From assembly GCA_964528425.1 (NCBI GenBank), contig CAZGTD010000006.1:14879-78878 (forward strand): a stretch of 64,000 nt of DNA, in the 5' to 3' direction. Origin of the DNA: UBA3263 sp964528425. Its GTDB lineage: Bacteria; Bacteroidota; Bacteroidia; Bacteroidales; Muribaculaceae. Below are positions 50,555 to 58,084 of this stretch, piece after piece. The notes under the pieces were generated by a model, which saw only the letters and a program-made list of their open reading frames with translations, did no database searches and was not told the DNA's origin. Made by a program: the position numbers and the translations under genes. Every line of letters starts with the position of its first letter. The first letter of the stretch is position 1.

Positions 50555-51364
50555 TTAGTTATTGATTATCAGGTGGTTTTGGCTGGCATTGAGAACTCCT
50601 TCCGCATCGGTTTCAACAAAGGCCACTACGCGGAGGTTTTCGGCCTTCCAATCGGGGTTGAGGGCGAAGGAATATGAAAACTCGCGCGCGGAATTACGCT
50701 GCAAAGGAAAGTCTTTGCCGTTGACGCCGTTGACGCATGCGCGGAACACGTTTTTGTGAACGTAGTTTTTGTCGCGGCTGCCGTCGCTGAGGTTTTGGGT
50801 CTTCACAATATTATCTTCTACAATCCAAACGTGGAGGGTGGCGTCGGGAAAGTTTTGCGAAGATTCAACGCGACCGGTTATTTTGATTGAGGTGCCGTTG
50901 AGTTCGGCCAGAATGCTGGGGCTGAATTTAACGTCGGGCTCAATGTAGATTTCATCGATAATATGCTTAGCCCATTGGTCGCGGTTCAGGATTCCCGAGC
51001 AGCGGTTGATGGTTGCCTGCGGGGGCGATACGCTTTGAGGGGCAATCGTGTAGGCCTCGGGAGCTATCAGGCCACCCTTTTCGGCATCCTGGCCCCAGTT
51101 GGGAATGTGGATACCAACAACTATCACCCCGACTCCGAGTTCGAGGTTGCGGTCGGTGTTGATAACCTCTTCGATGTCTTCAAGGACTCTGTGGCCCTGA
51201 GGACAGTTGACGCATTTAACGCCGGTGTATTCCTCAACAAGAACCGCTCTTTTGGCATCAGGCAGCTCTGTTTGGGTATAACGGCGGTCGGAGGGTATGG
51301 ATTCTTCGCAACCAACAAGCAGCAGAGTGGCCAGCGAAGCAGTCAGCAGTTTAAGTTTATTCAT
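50555..51364 (-). CDS. Omp28-related outer-membrane lipoprotein
   Basis: A 269-residue lipoprotein (lipobox TLLLVGC). A thioredoxin-like N-terminal domain has VEEYTGVKCVNCPQGH, with a CxxC pair characteristic of the Omp28 family, followed by a beta-sandwich C-terminal domain. Omp28 proteins are Bacteroidetes surface lipoproteins; the one in Porphyromonas is an adhesin-like antigen. The CxxC and its position three genes from a TlpA-like thioredoxin suggest a thiol-redox link. Gaps of 15 and 16 bp to its neighbours. Confidence 0.85.
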   Translation of the reverse strand: MNKLKLLTASLATLLLVGCEESIPSDRRYTQTELPDAKRAVLVEEYTGVKCVNCPQGHRVLEDIEEVINTDRNLELGVGVIVVGIHIPNWGQDAEKGGLIAPEAYTIAPQSVSPPQATINRCSGILNRDQWAKHIIDEIYIEPDVKFSPSILAELNGTSIKITGRVESSQNFPDATLHVWIVEDNIVKTQNLSDGSRDKNYVHKNVFRACVNGVNGKDFPLQRNSAREFSYSFALNPDWKAENLRVVAFVETDAEGVLNASQNHLIINN

Positions 51365-51379
51365 AGGGAGAGAGTGTTG

Positions 51380-53053
51380 TTAGAAGTTATAGTTATAAAC
51401 GAGCTGGAAGCCGCGGGTGGCGGGCATAAAGCGGCAAACGCCGCCTGAGCAGTTAAAGCCTTCGCGGGTGCGGCCGTAGCCGAGCATCAGGCGGTTGTTG
51501 CGGTAGTTGCCCGTAAGAGTAAACATATAGTAATGGTCGCGGTTCGGAATATTCCATTGGTCAGACGCCGAAATCATCAGGTAGGGCAAAATGGAAACCT
51601 CGGCCAGTCCGTAGAGCCAGTCGCCTTTATCTTGCTTTGTTGCCAGATACTGGAGCTCGCCGCGCAGGGTGACTACGTCAGAGCATTTGCCTTTTGCCTC
51701 CAAAACGGCGATGTGGGCGTTGATTGTGCCCCCTTCACCTTCGATGGCTGTTTTGTTGTAGCGTTCGAACATATACATTACGTTCATCGAGAACCGACGC
51801 GAAAACTTTTGATTCCACTGAAGGTTAAAGTCCTGATAGTAGAGCGGGCCGGTGCCGAAAAATGAGGTTTTAACGGCGTCTTTGCCATACATCGAGTCAT
51901 CGGTTTTCTGCCAGTCGCCTTCGCGTTTGATTCCTCGGATGTAGCTGAGATTCAGAGTCAACTTCGTGCGGCGTTTGACGTTTAGCGCAAAATTGCCCTG
52001 AAAGGCCCATTCGCCCGGGGCATATTGAGTTGCGTAGGGATACATCGACGCCAGGGCGTAGGTGTGTTGATACGCAAACGGGGGCAGGTAGTTGATAAAC
52101 GAGGTTATGTCGGTCATTTGGCGGCGCGACCGGTAGCTCATGTCTTCGGAACGTTTTGCCTGCACCTGGGCCGAGAGGCCGCGTTTTGAGTAGGTTGCCG
52201 ATAGAAGCAGCGCGGTTCCGCGGCTGAATGTGTAGTTGTTGTCGGCCGACGGGTCGGGGTGTTTGAGTGCGAATTCGGCGAGCACGTCAACGTTTCCTTT
52301 ATAGAAGTGGGTTCGGATGTCGAAAGCGTTCACCCGCTGCGGCAGGTTCAGATTTTTAAAAACCGGTATGCCGTTGATAACTTCAGGTATAGGCACCATA
52401 ATGCTGTCCTCATGGGCGGTGTAGCGCTCATGTTTCATCACCCACGATGCCCCGATCATCCAGCTGATGCCGTGGGCTGCGAGCGGTTCGATGTGTTCCT
52501 GGAGTTCCCATTCGAGGTCGGCGCCATAAACGCGCGATTTCGTGGTCCAGTCCCAGTAGCGGCGCTGCAGGCCGCCGAGAACCGTCAGGTGGAAGCCTTT
52601 CAGGGCATCGATGCGCAGACGGCCTCCGCGAATGGCGTTGTCGATGCCGAGGGCGCGGTCCTCGTAGGTGCGCAGAATCATTCCGGTTCCGAATTGCTCA
52701 TAGATGTCGCCGGCGGTAAGCTGGAAGCCTTTGTATTTCCCGGTTGCGTAGAAGTTGCCGATACCCCAGCCCTTGAATCCCGGCGAGCTGTAGAAAGCGG
52801 GCAACGGGTGATCAAGATATTCGACGCGCAGTCCGGCGTCGACATATTTGCTGAATAGTCCGACGTTGGCATACACATTGCCAAGCAATTTTTCGCGATA
52901 GCGGGTTGAGCCCTCGGCTTCAGGAAAGAGGGCGTCGACTTGCACGGAGCCGTGGGCCGTTACCTGTCGGTCGGGGTTGCTTGGCGAGCCGAAGTCGAGA
53001 GCAAGGGCGCTCAGTGGCAGCGCCATAGCCAGCAGGACGAGTAGGTTTTTCAC
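51380..53053 (-). CDS. DUF6029-family outer-membrane protein
   Basis: A 557-residue protein with a signal peptide (MKNLLVLLAMALPLSALA) and many alternating-polarity strands typical of an outer-membrane beta-barrel, ending in LVYNYNF. It begins with VTAHGSVQVDALFPE and has motifs such as AGDIYEQFGTGMILRTYEDR, as in the DUF6029 family. That family is often encoded beside TlpA-like and Omp28 genes in Bacteroidetes; its function is unknown. The start overlaps the TlpA-like stop by 4 bp. Confidence 0.82.
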   Translation of the reverse strand: MKNLLVLLAMALPLSALALDFGSPSNPDRQVTAHGSVQVDALFPEAEGSTRYREKLLGNVYANVGLFSKYVDAGLRVEYLDHPLPAFYSSPGFKGWGIGNFYATGKYKGFQLTAGDIYEQFGTGMILRTYEDRALGIDNAIRGGRLRIDALKGFHLTVLGGLQRRYWDWTTKSRVYGADLEWELQEHIEPLAAHGISWMIGASWVMKHERYTAHEDSIMVPIPEVINGIPVFKNLNLPQRVNAFDIRTHFYKGNVDVLAEFALKHPDPSADNNYTFSRGTALLLSATYSKRGLSAQVQAKRSEDMSYRSRRQMTDITSFINYLPPFAYQHTYALASMYPYATQYAPGEWAFQGNFALNVKRRTKLTLNLSYIRGIKREGDWQKTDDSMYGKDAVKTSFFGTGPLYYQDFNLQWNQKFSRRFSMNVMYMFERYNKTAIEGEGGTINAHIAVLEAKGKCSDVVTLRGELQYLATKQDKGDWLYGLAEVSILPYLMISASDQWNIPNRDHYYMFTLTGNYRNNRLMLGYGRTREGFNCSGGVCRFMPATRGFQLVYNYNF

Positions 53054-53571
53054 TTTTTCTTTTTCGTTGCAGGCTTTTTGGCGGCGGTTATTTCACGAAG
53101 TTTTTTTATGATGTGGCGCTCGGAGCCGTCGGTGTAGCCGCTGCGGCTTTCAACAATTTTGCCGTTACCGTCAATAATCAACAGATGGGGAATGTTTTGA
53201 ATTCCAAGAGCGCGTTTGAAATCGCCGTTGGGGTCGAGAAGAATTTCGTAGTCCCAGTTATTGGTGTTGACAATGTTGCGGACGTTGGTGGTTTTATCTG
53301 CTTCGTCGATTGAAATGGCAACCAGTTTGACTCCGGTTTCATCGCGCCAGTCGTCGTAGTATTCGTTAATGGCATTAAGTTCGCGCAGACAGGGCTTGCA
53401 CCATCCGGCAAAAAAGCTTATAATCATGGGCTTTCCACCGTTTGAGAGGGTAGCGGTGTCAACCACCTTGCCTTTCATGGTTTTGAGTTGGGCCGATGGG
53501 AGCGCCGCAGAAGCCAAATGCGCTGAAAACGCGACAAACAAAGCGATAATAATTGATTTTAAAGCGTTCAT
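53050..53571 (-). CDS. TlpA-like periplasmic thioredoxin
   Basis: A 173-residue exported redoxin. Signal peptide (MNALKSIIIALFVAFSAHLASA), a thioredoxin fold with active site GWCKPC, a cis-Pro region (IQNIPHLLIIDGNGKIV), and a lysine-rich tail. It probably reduces or isomerises disulfides of exported proteins. The start at 53571 is preferred to an in-frame ATG at 53601, which lies in the promoter. First gene of the eight-gene secreted-protein operon ending at 38162; promoter at 53599-53631. Confidence 0.88.
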   Translation of the reverse strand: MNALKSIIIALFVAFSAHLASAALPSAQLKTMKGKVVDTATLSNGGKPMIISFFAGWCKPCLRELNAINEYYDDWRDETGVKLVAISIDEADKTTNVRNIVNTNNWDYEILLDPNGDFKRALGIQNIPHLLIIDGNGKIVESRSGYTDGSERHIIKKLREITAAKKPATKKKK

Positions 53572-53598
53572 TTTCCTAAATTTCGATAATATTCCACG

Positions 53599-53631
53599 CA
53601 AATTTACGAAAAAAATCGCAATTACCCCAAA
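53599..53631 (-). promoter_or_regulatory. Promoter of the TlpA-DUF6029-Omp28-GH20 operon
   Basis: Minus strand TTTG (53631-53628), 21-nt spacer, TAAATTTG (53606-53599), 27 nt before the TlpA-like ATG. No other promoter match lies in the short gaps down to 38162. Confidence 0.7.
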
Positions 53632-53685
53632 AATATCGTTAAAAATCGCTCTGTGAGCTATTGTTAAGCGGACATATACACTCGG

Positions 53686-54549
53686 TTAAAAGGTTATAGA
53701 GGCGGCGAGACCGTAGGCACCGTCGGCGGCAAATGGGGCTGCGCTCCAGCTGAAATTAGAGGAAGTGGTCTGCAGGGAATCGCGGTGCGTGCGGGCGCGC
53801 TTTTTGAAGATCCGCGGGTAGAGCCAGTAGGATAGGGTGGTGCTGAGATAGCCCAGAGCCGCGCCGCCCACTACGTCGTTAATCCAGTGGCGGTTGTTGT
53901 AGACGCGCAGGTAGCCAACGGTGGCGGCTACGACATAGCCCGACATTGCCACCCACTTGTTTTTGTTCCAGTATTCGCGGCGAAGGTATTCTGCACCAAC
54001 GAAGGCAATGCCGGTATGGTTCGACGGAAACGAATTGCGGTCATTGCAGTCGGGGCGTTTTTCGCGGAAAGAGTATTTTGCGGTGTTGTTGACAATAGCG
54101 AAAGTTGCGCAACTCATTGCCAGCAGTATGGTGCGGTCAAGCAAATCGTGCTCACCCTTGTAGCCACACAACGGCATTGTGTAGGCCGCCACTGCCGGCA
54201 GGTATGTGATGTAGTCGTCGGCCTTGATTTTGTTTTTGCCGTGGTGTGAAACGTGGTCTTGAACATATTCGCGGGCGCGGACCAGGGCCGGAACGCGTAC
54301 GAATAGCGCAGACGCTGCGAACACTCCGGCGGGAACCACAAACTCGGCCACAGAGGCGCTATGCGACGTGTCGCCGAGCCGTGTCAGCTGCGCAGTCAGT
54401 GACCCCTCCGCCTCCACCACCTCCTCATTGATTATGGTGGTTGTTGAATCGGTTTCGATAATCGTTTCCCGCTCCATGTATAAATCCGGCTCTGCCCCCC
54501 ATAACGCAAGTTGAATAAGACCAAAAAATAGAGTGAATACTATTCGCAT
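53686..54549 (-). CDS. PAP2-family phosphatase
   Basis: A 287-residue membrane-associated phosphatidic-acid-phosphatase-type enzyme. Signal peptide, hydrophobic helices, and the three PAP2 motifs: KYSFREKRP, PSNHTGIAF (Asn where Gly is commonest) and RVYNNRHWINDVVGG. Substrates may be lipid phosphates, undecaprenyl pyrophosphate or lipid A phosphates. The C-terminus (FAADGAYGLAASITF) ends like an outer-membrane strand. It is preceded by two very short ORFs (54556-54591 and 54596-54682) in the same transcript. Confidence 0.88.
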   Translation of the reverse strand: MRIVFTLFFGLIQLALWGAEPDLYMERETIIETDSTTTIINEEVVEAEGSLTAQLTRLGDTSHSASVAEFVVPAGVFAASALFVRVPALVRAREYVQDHVSHHGKNKIKADDYITYLPAVAAYTMPLCGYKGEHDLLDRTILLAMSCATFAIVNNTAKYSFREKRPDCNDRNSFPSNHTGIAFVGAEYLRREYWNKNKWVAMSGYVVAATVGYLRVYNNRHWINDVVGGAALGYLSTTLSYWLYPRIFKKRARTHRDSLQTTSSNFSWSAAPFAADGAYGLAASITF

Positions 54550-54555
54550 TAAGAA

Positions 54556-54591
54556 TTAGTTTAGGGTGTGTGTTTTATAAATTTTTGTCAT
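54556..54591 (-). CDS. Candidate 11-codon ORF before the PAP2 gene
   Basis: ATG at 54591, codes MTKIYKTHTLN, stop TAA at 54558-54556. It lies 4 nt after the 28-codon ORF and 6 nt before the PAP2 ATG. Too short to judge by composition; its position suggests translational coupling, or it may be chance. Confidence 0.25.
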   Translation of the reverse strand: MTKIYKTHTLN

Positions 54592-54595
54592 AATT

Positions 54596-54682
54596 TTATG
54601 AGTCATCACCACCACTCAGTTCGTGAAAATATACTCGCAAAGTCGGGATGAGGGCGCTGATTGACTCGCTTAGATGTTTCAT
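54596..54682 (-). CDS. Candidate 28-residue small protein, leaderless
   Basis: ATG at 54682 follows a TAACTTTG element after only CGCCC, so translation would begin at the 5' end of the transcript. The peptide begins MKHLSESISALIPTL and ends HELSGGDDS; an amphipathic helix is plausible for residues 2-20. Codon choice (GAG, ATC, AGC, GCC, CTC) fits local genes. I do not recognise it. It could be a functional small protein or a regulatory leader peptide for the downstream PAP2 gene. Confidence 0.5.
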   Translation of the reverse strand: MKHLSESISALIPTLRVYFHELSGGDDS

Positions 54683-54687
54683 GGGCG

Positions 54688-54719
54688 CAAAGTTAGGTTT
54701 TTTTGCGGATAAAAGCAAA
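54688..54719 (-). promoter_or_regulatory. Promoter of the small ORF / PAP2 operon
   Basis: Minus strand TTTG (54719-54716), 20-nt spacer, TAACTTTG (54695-54688). Back-to-back with the lgt promoter, 1 bp apart. Confidence 0.8.
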
Positions 54720-54720
54720 T

Positions 54721-54752
54721 TTTGGTTGTTTGGGCGGAATTTCGTAAGTTTG
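54721..54752 (+). promoter_or_regulatory. Promoter of lgt operon
   Basis: TTTG (54721-54724), 20-nt spacer, TAAGTTTG (54745-54752): exact match to the Bacteroidetes consensus. Confidence 0.8.
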
Positions 54753-54778
54753 CGGCCGTAAAAGTAATGTTTTTGTCT

Positions 54779-55822
54779 ATGACACTCGGATATATAACGT
54801 GGACCGTCAAGCCTGAAATTTTTCAGATCGACAGTCTGACTCTGACCCCCAATCTGCTGACTGTTGGGATACTACTATGCGTGGCGTGGCTCATCGTTGA
54901 CCGTTTTCTTGACCGGAAACGCGAGTCGAAAGACTGGAGCGGCACTGTTATGGCCGGCCTGATCGGCCTCGGCCTGGCGTATTTGCGCGCAGGCAACCCC
55001 GACGGCTTGACCGTAGGGCCGCTGGCCGTTCGCTGGTATGGGCTGATGTTTCTGGTAGGCTTTATAATAGGCTACCGCATTGTCTGGCACATGTTTCGCC
55101 ACGAAGGTGCACCGGAGAGCTGGTTGCCGACGTTGCTTATCTACGTTGCCGTGGCAACGATTGTGGGTGCCCGTCTGGGCCATGTGTTTTTCTACGAGTG
55201 GGACTATTATTCAGCCCACCCCGAAAAGATAATAGCTTTTTGGGAAGGAGGGCTTGCCAGCCATGGCGGCACTATCGCCATAATAATTGCGATTTTCATT
55301 TATTCACGAACCGTTACCAAGCGCTCGCCGCTTTGGACGTTTGACCGACTGGTGGTGGCCATAGCCCTTGTGGGCTGCCTGATAAGGTTGGGCAACCTAT
55401 TTAACTCCGAGATTTTCGGAACGGCAACAACTCTGCCCTGGGGCTTTAAGTATCCGCTTTCGTATGAATGGCGCACTCTCTACGGCCCTACAGATTCCGC
55501 TTGCCATCCGACCCAGCTCTACGAGGCCGGGGCATATCTGCTGCTGTTCGTGCTGCTTATGTGGATGTATTGGAAAAAGAATGCCCAGGAGCGTCCGGGG
55601 CTTATTCTGGGAGTGTTTTTTATCGGCATCTTCCTTCCGCGTCTTCTGATTGAGTTCGTTAAGAATCCTCAGGAAGAATTTGAGCGCGCAATGACCCTGA
55701 ATATGGGGCAGATTCTCAGTATTCCGTTTATTCTGGCCGGTATATTGCTTATTTATTATGCAATGACGCGGCCTCGCAAAAAAATTGACTTTCCCGACAA
55801 ATTTCCCGACGAAACAAAATAA
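54779..55822 (+). CDS. lgt: Prolipoprotein diacylglyceryl transferase
   Basis: An inner-membrane enzyme moving diacylglyceryl from phosphatidylglycerol to the lipobox Cys of lipoprotein precursors. Lgt motifs: VRWYGLMFLVGF, ARLGHVFFYEWDYY, EGGLASHGGTIA (catalytic His region), and LIRLGNLFNSEIFG. The product is 347 residues, longer than usual. An additional ~65-residue N-terminal part containing a hydrophobic helix (LLTVGILLCVAWLIV) lies between the canonical PEIFQI and RWYGLMF segments. The start could also be the ATG at 54767; both lie shortly after the promoter. TAATG overlap with the following glycosyltransferase gene. Confidence 0.93.
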   Translation: MTLGYITWTVKPEIFQIDSLTLTPNLLTVGILLCVAWLIVDRFLDRKRESKDWSGTVMAGLIGLGLAYLRAGNPDGLTVGPLAVRWYGLMFLVGFIIGYRIVWHMFRHEGAPESWLPTLLIYVAVATIVGARLGHVFFYEWDYYSAHPEKIIAFWEGGLASHGGTIAIIIAIFIYSRTVTKRSPLWTFDRLVVAIALVGCLIRLGNLFNSEIFGTATTLPWGFKYPLSYEWRTLYGPTDSACHPTQLYEAGAYLLLFVLLMWMYWKKNAQERPGLILGVFFIGIFLPRLLIEFVKNPQEEFERAMTLNMGQILSIPFILAGILLIYYAMTRPRKKIDFPDKFPDETK

Positions 55823-57027
55823 TGACACCACAACTGGTTCTTACTCCACTGGAAATTACGGCCTGGGGCCTTGGGGCGCTTGCCCTGATTGCGGCCCTAT
55901 GGCTTTTGACTTTTTATAGAGCGCGCATAGTATTGGTTGGCAACACTATCCGCCGCCAAACCGCCGCTCCGTTCAACCCGTCGCCTAAGCCCGAACCGCC
56001 GGCCGTTTCAATCGTAATCGTTGCCGGCGACCATGCCGCGGCGCTTGAGTCGCTACTTGCCAAGATTTTCGAGCAGGAATATCCGTCGTCGCCCGAGGTA
56101 ATAGTGGTCAACGATGGCAAGAACAACGAGGTCAAAGATGTTGTTACCCGCATCAAGAATCTTCAGCACCGCCCCAACATCGCGCTCACTTTCACCCCCG
56201 AAAACCTTCATAACGTTTCGCGCCGCAAACTTGCCCTGACGCTGGGGGTCAAGGCCGCGCATAACCCGATTATAGTAGCCCTGACCGAAGAGTCGAAACT
56301 TTATTCGACCCAGTGGCTGATGAGAATGGTTGAGCCATTCAGCAATCCGAAAACCGAGGTGGTTATCGGCAGCGCGCTCCCTGCAACTAAATTCGATTCG
56401 GGGTCGGGCCGGCGCTATCGCTCGTTTACTCATGGCCACGATGCCGTAAGGTGGATTTCGGCGGCTTTGCGCGGAAAGACCTTTCGTGGCCATCGCGCCA
56501 ATATGGCGTTTCGCGCCGACAGCTTTTTCCGCGTAGGCGGAATGGGCGGCGCGCTGAACCTGCGCAATGGCGACGATGATCTTTTTATTTCAAAACTTTC
56601 CAATTCCGAAAATACCGTAGCCGTTGTTGCGGCGCAGGCTGCAGTGCGCTATGCTCATCCGACTTCGCGCCAGGAATTCCGACGTGGGCGCCCGGCCCGA
56701 ATGTTTACTGAGGAGCGACTGAGCACTCCGCGCTTCTTTTTTGGGTTTTCGAGCCTTTGTGCGTGGGTGCTCCTGTTGGCGTGTGCAGCCGCTGTAGCAC
56801 TCGGTGTGTGGCTCGGCGATTGGGTGTTGGTTGGGTGCGTGACCGCACTTTTTGTCGTTTCAGTTGTTATATTGTCAATGACGTGGCGCTCAACTCTTAA
56901 AGCATTGCGTTGCCGTCCGGCTGCTCTGGGAGTCTTTCCGATGATGCTCAGACGCCCGTTGACCAACGCTTTTCACCGGATGCGTTGCAGTCGCAATAAA
57001 ACTGACTACTACACCTGGGTGTCATAA
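55822..57027 (+). CDS. Family 2 glycosyltransferase, membrane-anchored
   Basis: A 401-residue inner-membrane glycosyltransferase. An N-terminal helix (ITAWGLGALALIAALWLLTFY) is followed by a GT-A domain (SIVIVAGDHAAALESLLAKI, EVIVVNDGKNNE, a metal-binding-type region, and the acceptor-site NGDDDLFI). Two C-terminal helices follow (LCAWVLLLACAAAVALGVWL and WVLVGCVTALFVVSVVIL). The donor is not known; GDP-mannose made by ManC in this window is one possibility. Starts within the lgt stop, so it is translationally coupled to it. Confidence 0.85.
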   Translation: MTPQLVLTPLEITAWGLGALALIAALWLLTFYRARIVLVGNTIRRQTAAPFNPSPKPEPPAVSIVIVAGDHAAALESLLAKIFEQEYPSSPEVIVVNDGKNNEVKDVVTRIKNLQHRPNIALTFTPENLHNVSRRKLALTLGVKAAHNPIIVALTEESKLYSTQWLMRMVEPFSNPKTEVVIGSALPATKFDSGSGRRYRSFTHGHDAVRWISAALRGKTFRGHRANMAFRADSFFRVGGMGGALNLRNGDDDLFISKLSNSENTVAVVAAQAAVRYAHPTSRQEFRRGRPARMFTEERLSTPRFFFGFSSLCAWVLLLACAAAVALGVWLGDWVLVGCVTALFVVSVVILSMTWRSTLKALRCRPAALGVFPMMLRRPLTNAFHRMRCSRNKTDYYTWVS

Positions 57028-57059
57028 AACTGACCGCCCACAAAAAACTTTCTGAAAAA

Positions 57060-58010
57060 ATGAAAAAAATTCTGTTCATCGCATTTGGCCTGTCGGCCCT
57101 GATTGCTTCGGCTGAAATCAAGCCCCTGCCGTTCGGTAATATGAATCAATGGGTAACCCGCAATATCAAAGAGTCGAAACTCATTGGCGGAAAAACCAAA
57201 CAGGTTTATGAAATAGGCCCGACGTGCACAATCGACGGCGCAAGCCCCTATCAGCCTGCCGGAGGAACTCCATGGGATAACAGCAATGTTTACGCCAAAG
57301 TTGCAGGAATCGTTAAAACATCGAATTCGGTTGTGCCGGCCGATCATCCGGGCAACGGAAAATGCGCGCGCCTGATGACTACTCTTGAAGAGTGTAAGGT
57401 TCTCGGACTGGTGAATATCGAGGTTCTGGTCAGCGGCTCCATTTATCTGGGCCACATGTATGAGCCTATAGCTAACACCTCCAGCCCCTATTCTAAGTTT
57501 GAAATGGGCGTGCCTTTCACTTATTCCGAACACCCCAAGGCTCTGGTTCTTGACATCAAGGTTGTTGACCCCCAGTCCAATGTTATCACCCGCGCAACCA
57601 CCGGTTCTAAATCAACCAAACCGGGCAAAGACAGTGCCGACGTGTTTATTTACCTGCAAAAGCGCTGGGAAGACGCCGACGGCAAGATTCACGCCAAGCG
57701 TGTAGGCACCGGCCGCAAGCGCTTCACCGGCAACCGCGACTGGCAGCCCGGCTACCGCATACCGATAACTTATGGCGACGCGTCGGCCCAGCCCGGCTAT
57801 AAGAGCTACATGAAGTTGCTGAACGGTAACTCGGCCTACTATGCGAAAAACTCCAAGGGCAAGCTCGTGCCCGTTCAGGAAGAGGGCTGGGCTGCAGCCG
57901 ATGAGATGCCGACCCACATGATTGTTATGTGTTCGGCCGGCAGCGGAGTAGCTTATGAAGGTCAGCTCGGAATGGAACTGTGGGTGGACAATATCGGCCT
58001 TGAGTTTTGA
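57060..58010 (+). CDS. PCMD-domain secreted protein
   Basis: A 316-residue protein with a signal peptide (MKKILFIAFGLSALIASA). It is a beta-sandwich with the PCMD (putative carbohydrate metabolism domain) features: PWDNSNVYAKVAGI, an internal GSIYLGHMYE, and the C-terminal PTHMIVMCSAGSGVAYEGQ...LWVDNIGLEF. The family is common in Bacteroidetes polysaccharide loci and its fold resembles carbohydrate-binding or glycosidase modules; activity is not known. It lies 32 bp after the glycosyltransferase gene, and its stop codon lies inside the topA promoter. Confidence 0.78.
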   Translation: MKKILFIAFGLSALIASAEIKPLPFGNMNQWVTRNIKESKLIGGKTKQVYEIGPTCTIDGASPYQPAGGTPWDNSNVYAKVAGIVKTSNSVVPADHPGNGKCARLMTTLEECKVLGLVNIEVLVSGSIYLGHMYEPIANTSSPYSKFEMGVPFTYSEHPKALVLDIKVVDPQSNVITRATTGSKSTKPGKDSADVFIYLQKRWEDADGKIHAKRVGTGRKRFTGNRDWQPGYRIPITYGDASAQPGYKSYMKLLNGNSAYYAKNSKGKLVPVQEEGWAAADEMPTHMIVMCSAGSGVAYEGQLGMELWVDNIGLEF

Positions 58011-58036
58011 CCGAAAGAAAAAATTACTTAACTTTG
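58006..58036 (+). promoter_or_regulatory. Promoter of topA operon
   Basis: TTTG (58006-58009), 19-nt spacer, TAACTTTG (58029-58036). The -33 element overlaps the stop codon of the PCMD gene. Confidence 0.75.
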
Positions 58037-58084
58037 TAGCCCGAATAACCAAATTTTCAGCTTAACGTACATCCTATATAAGTA

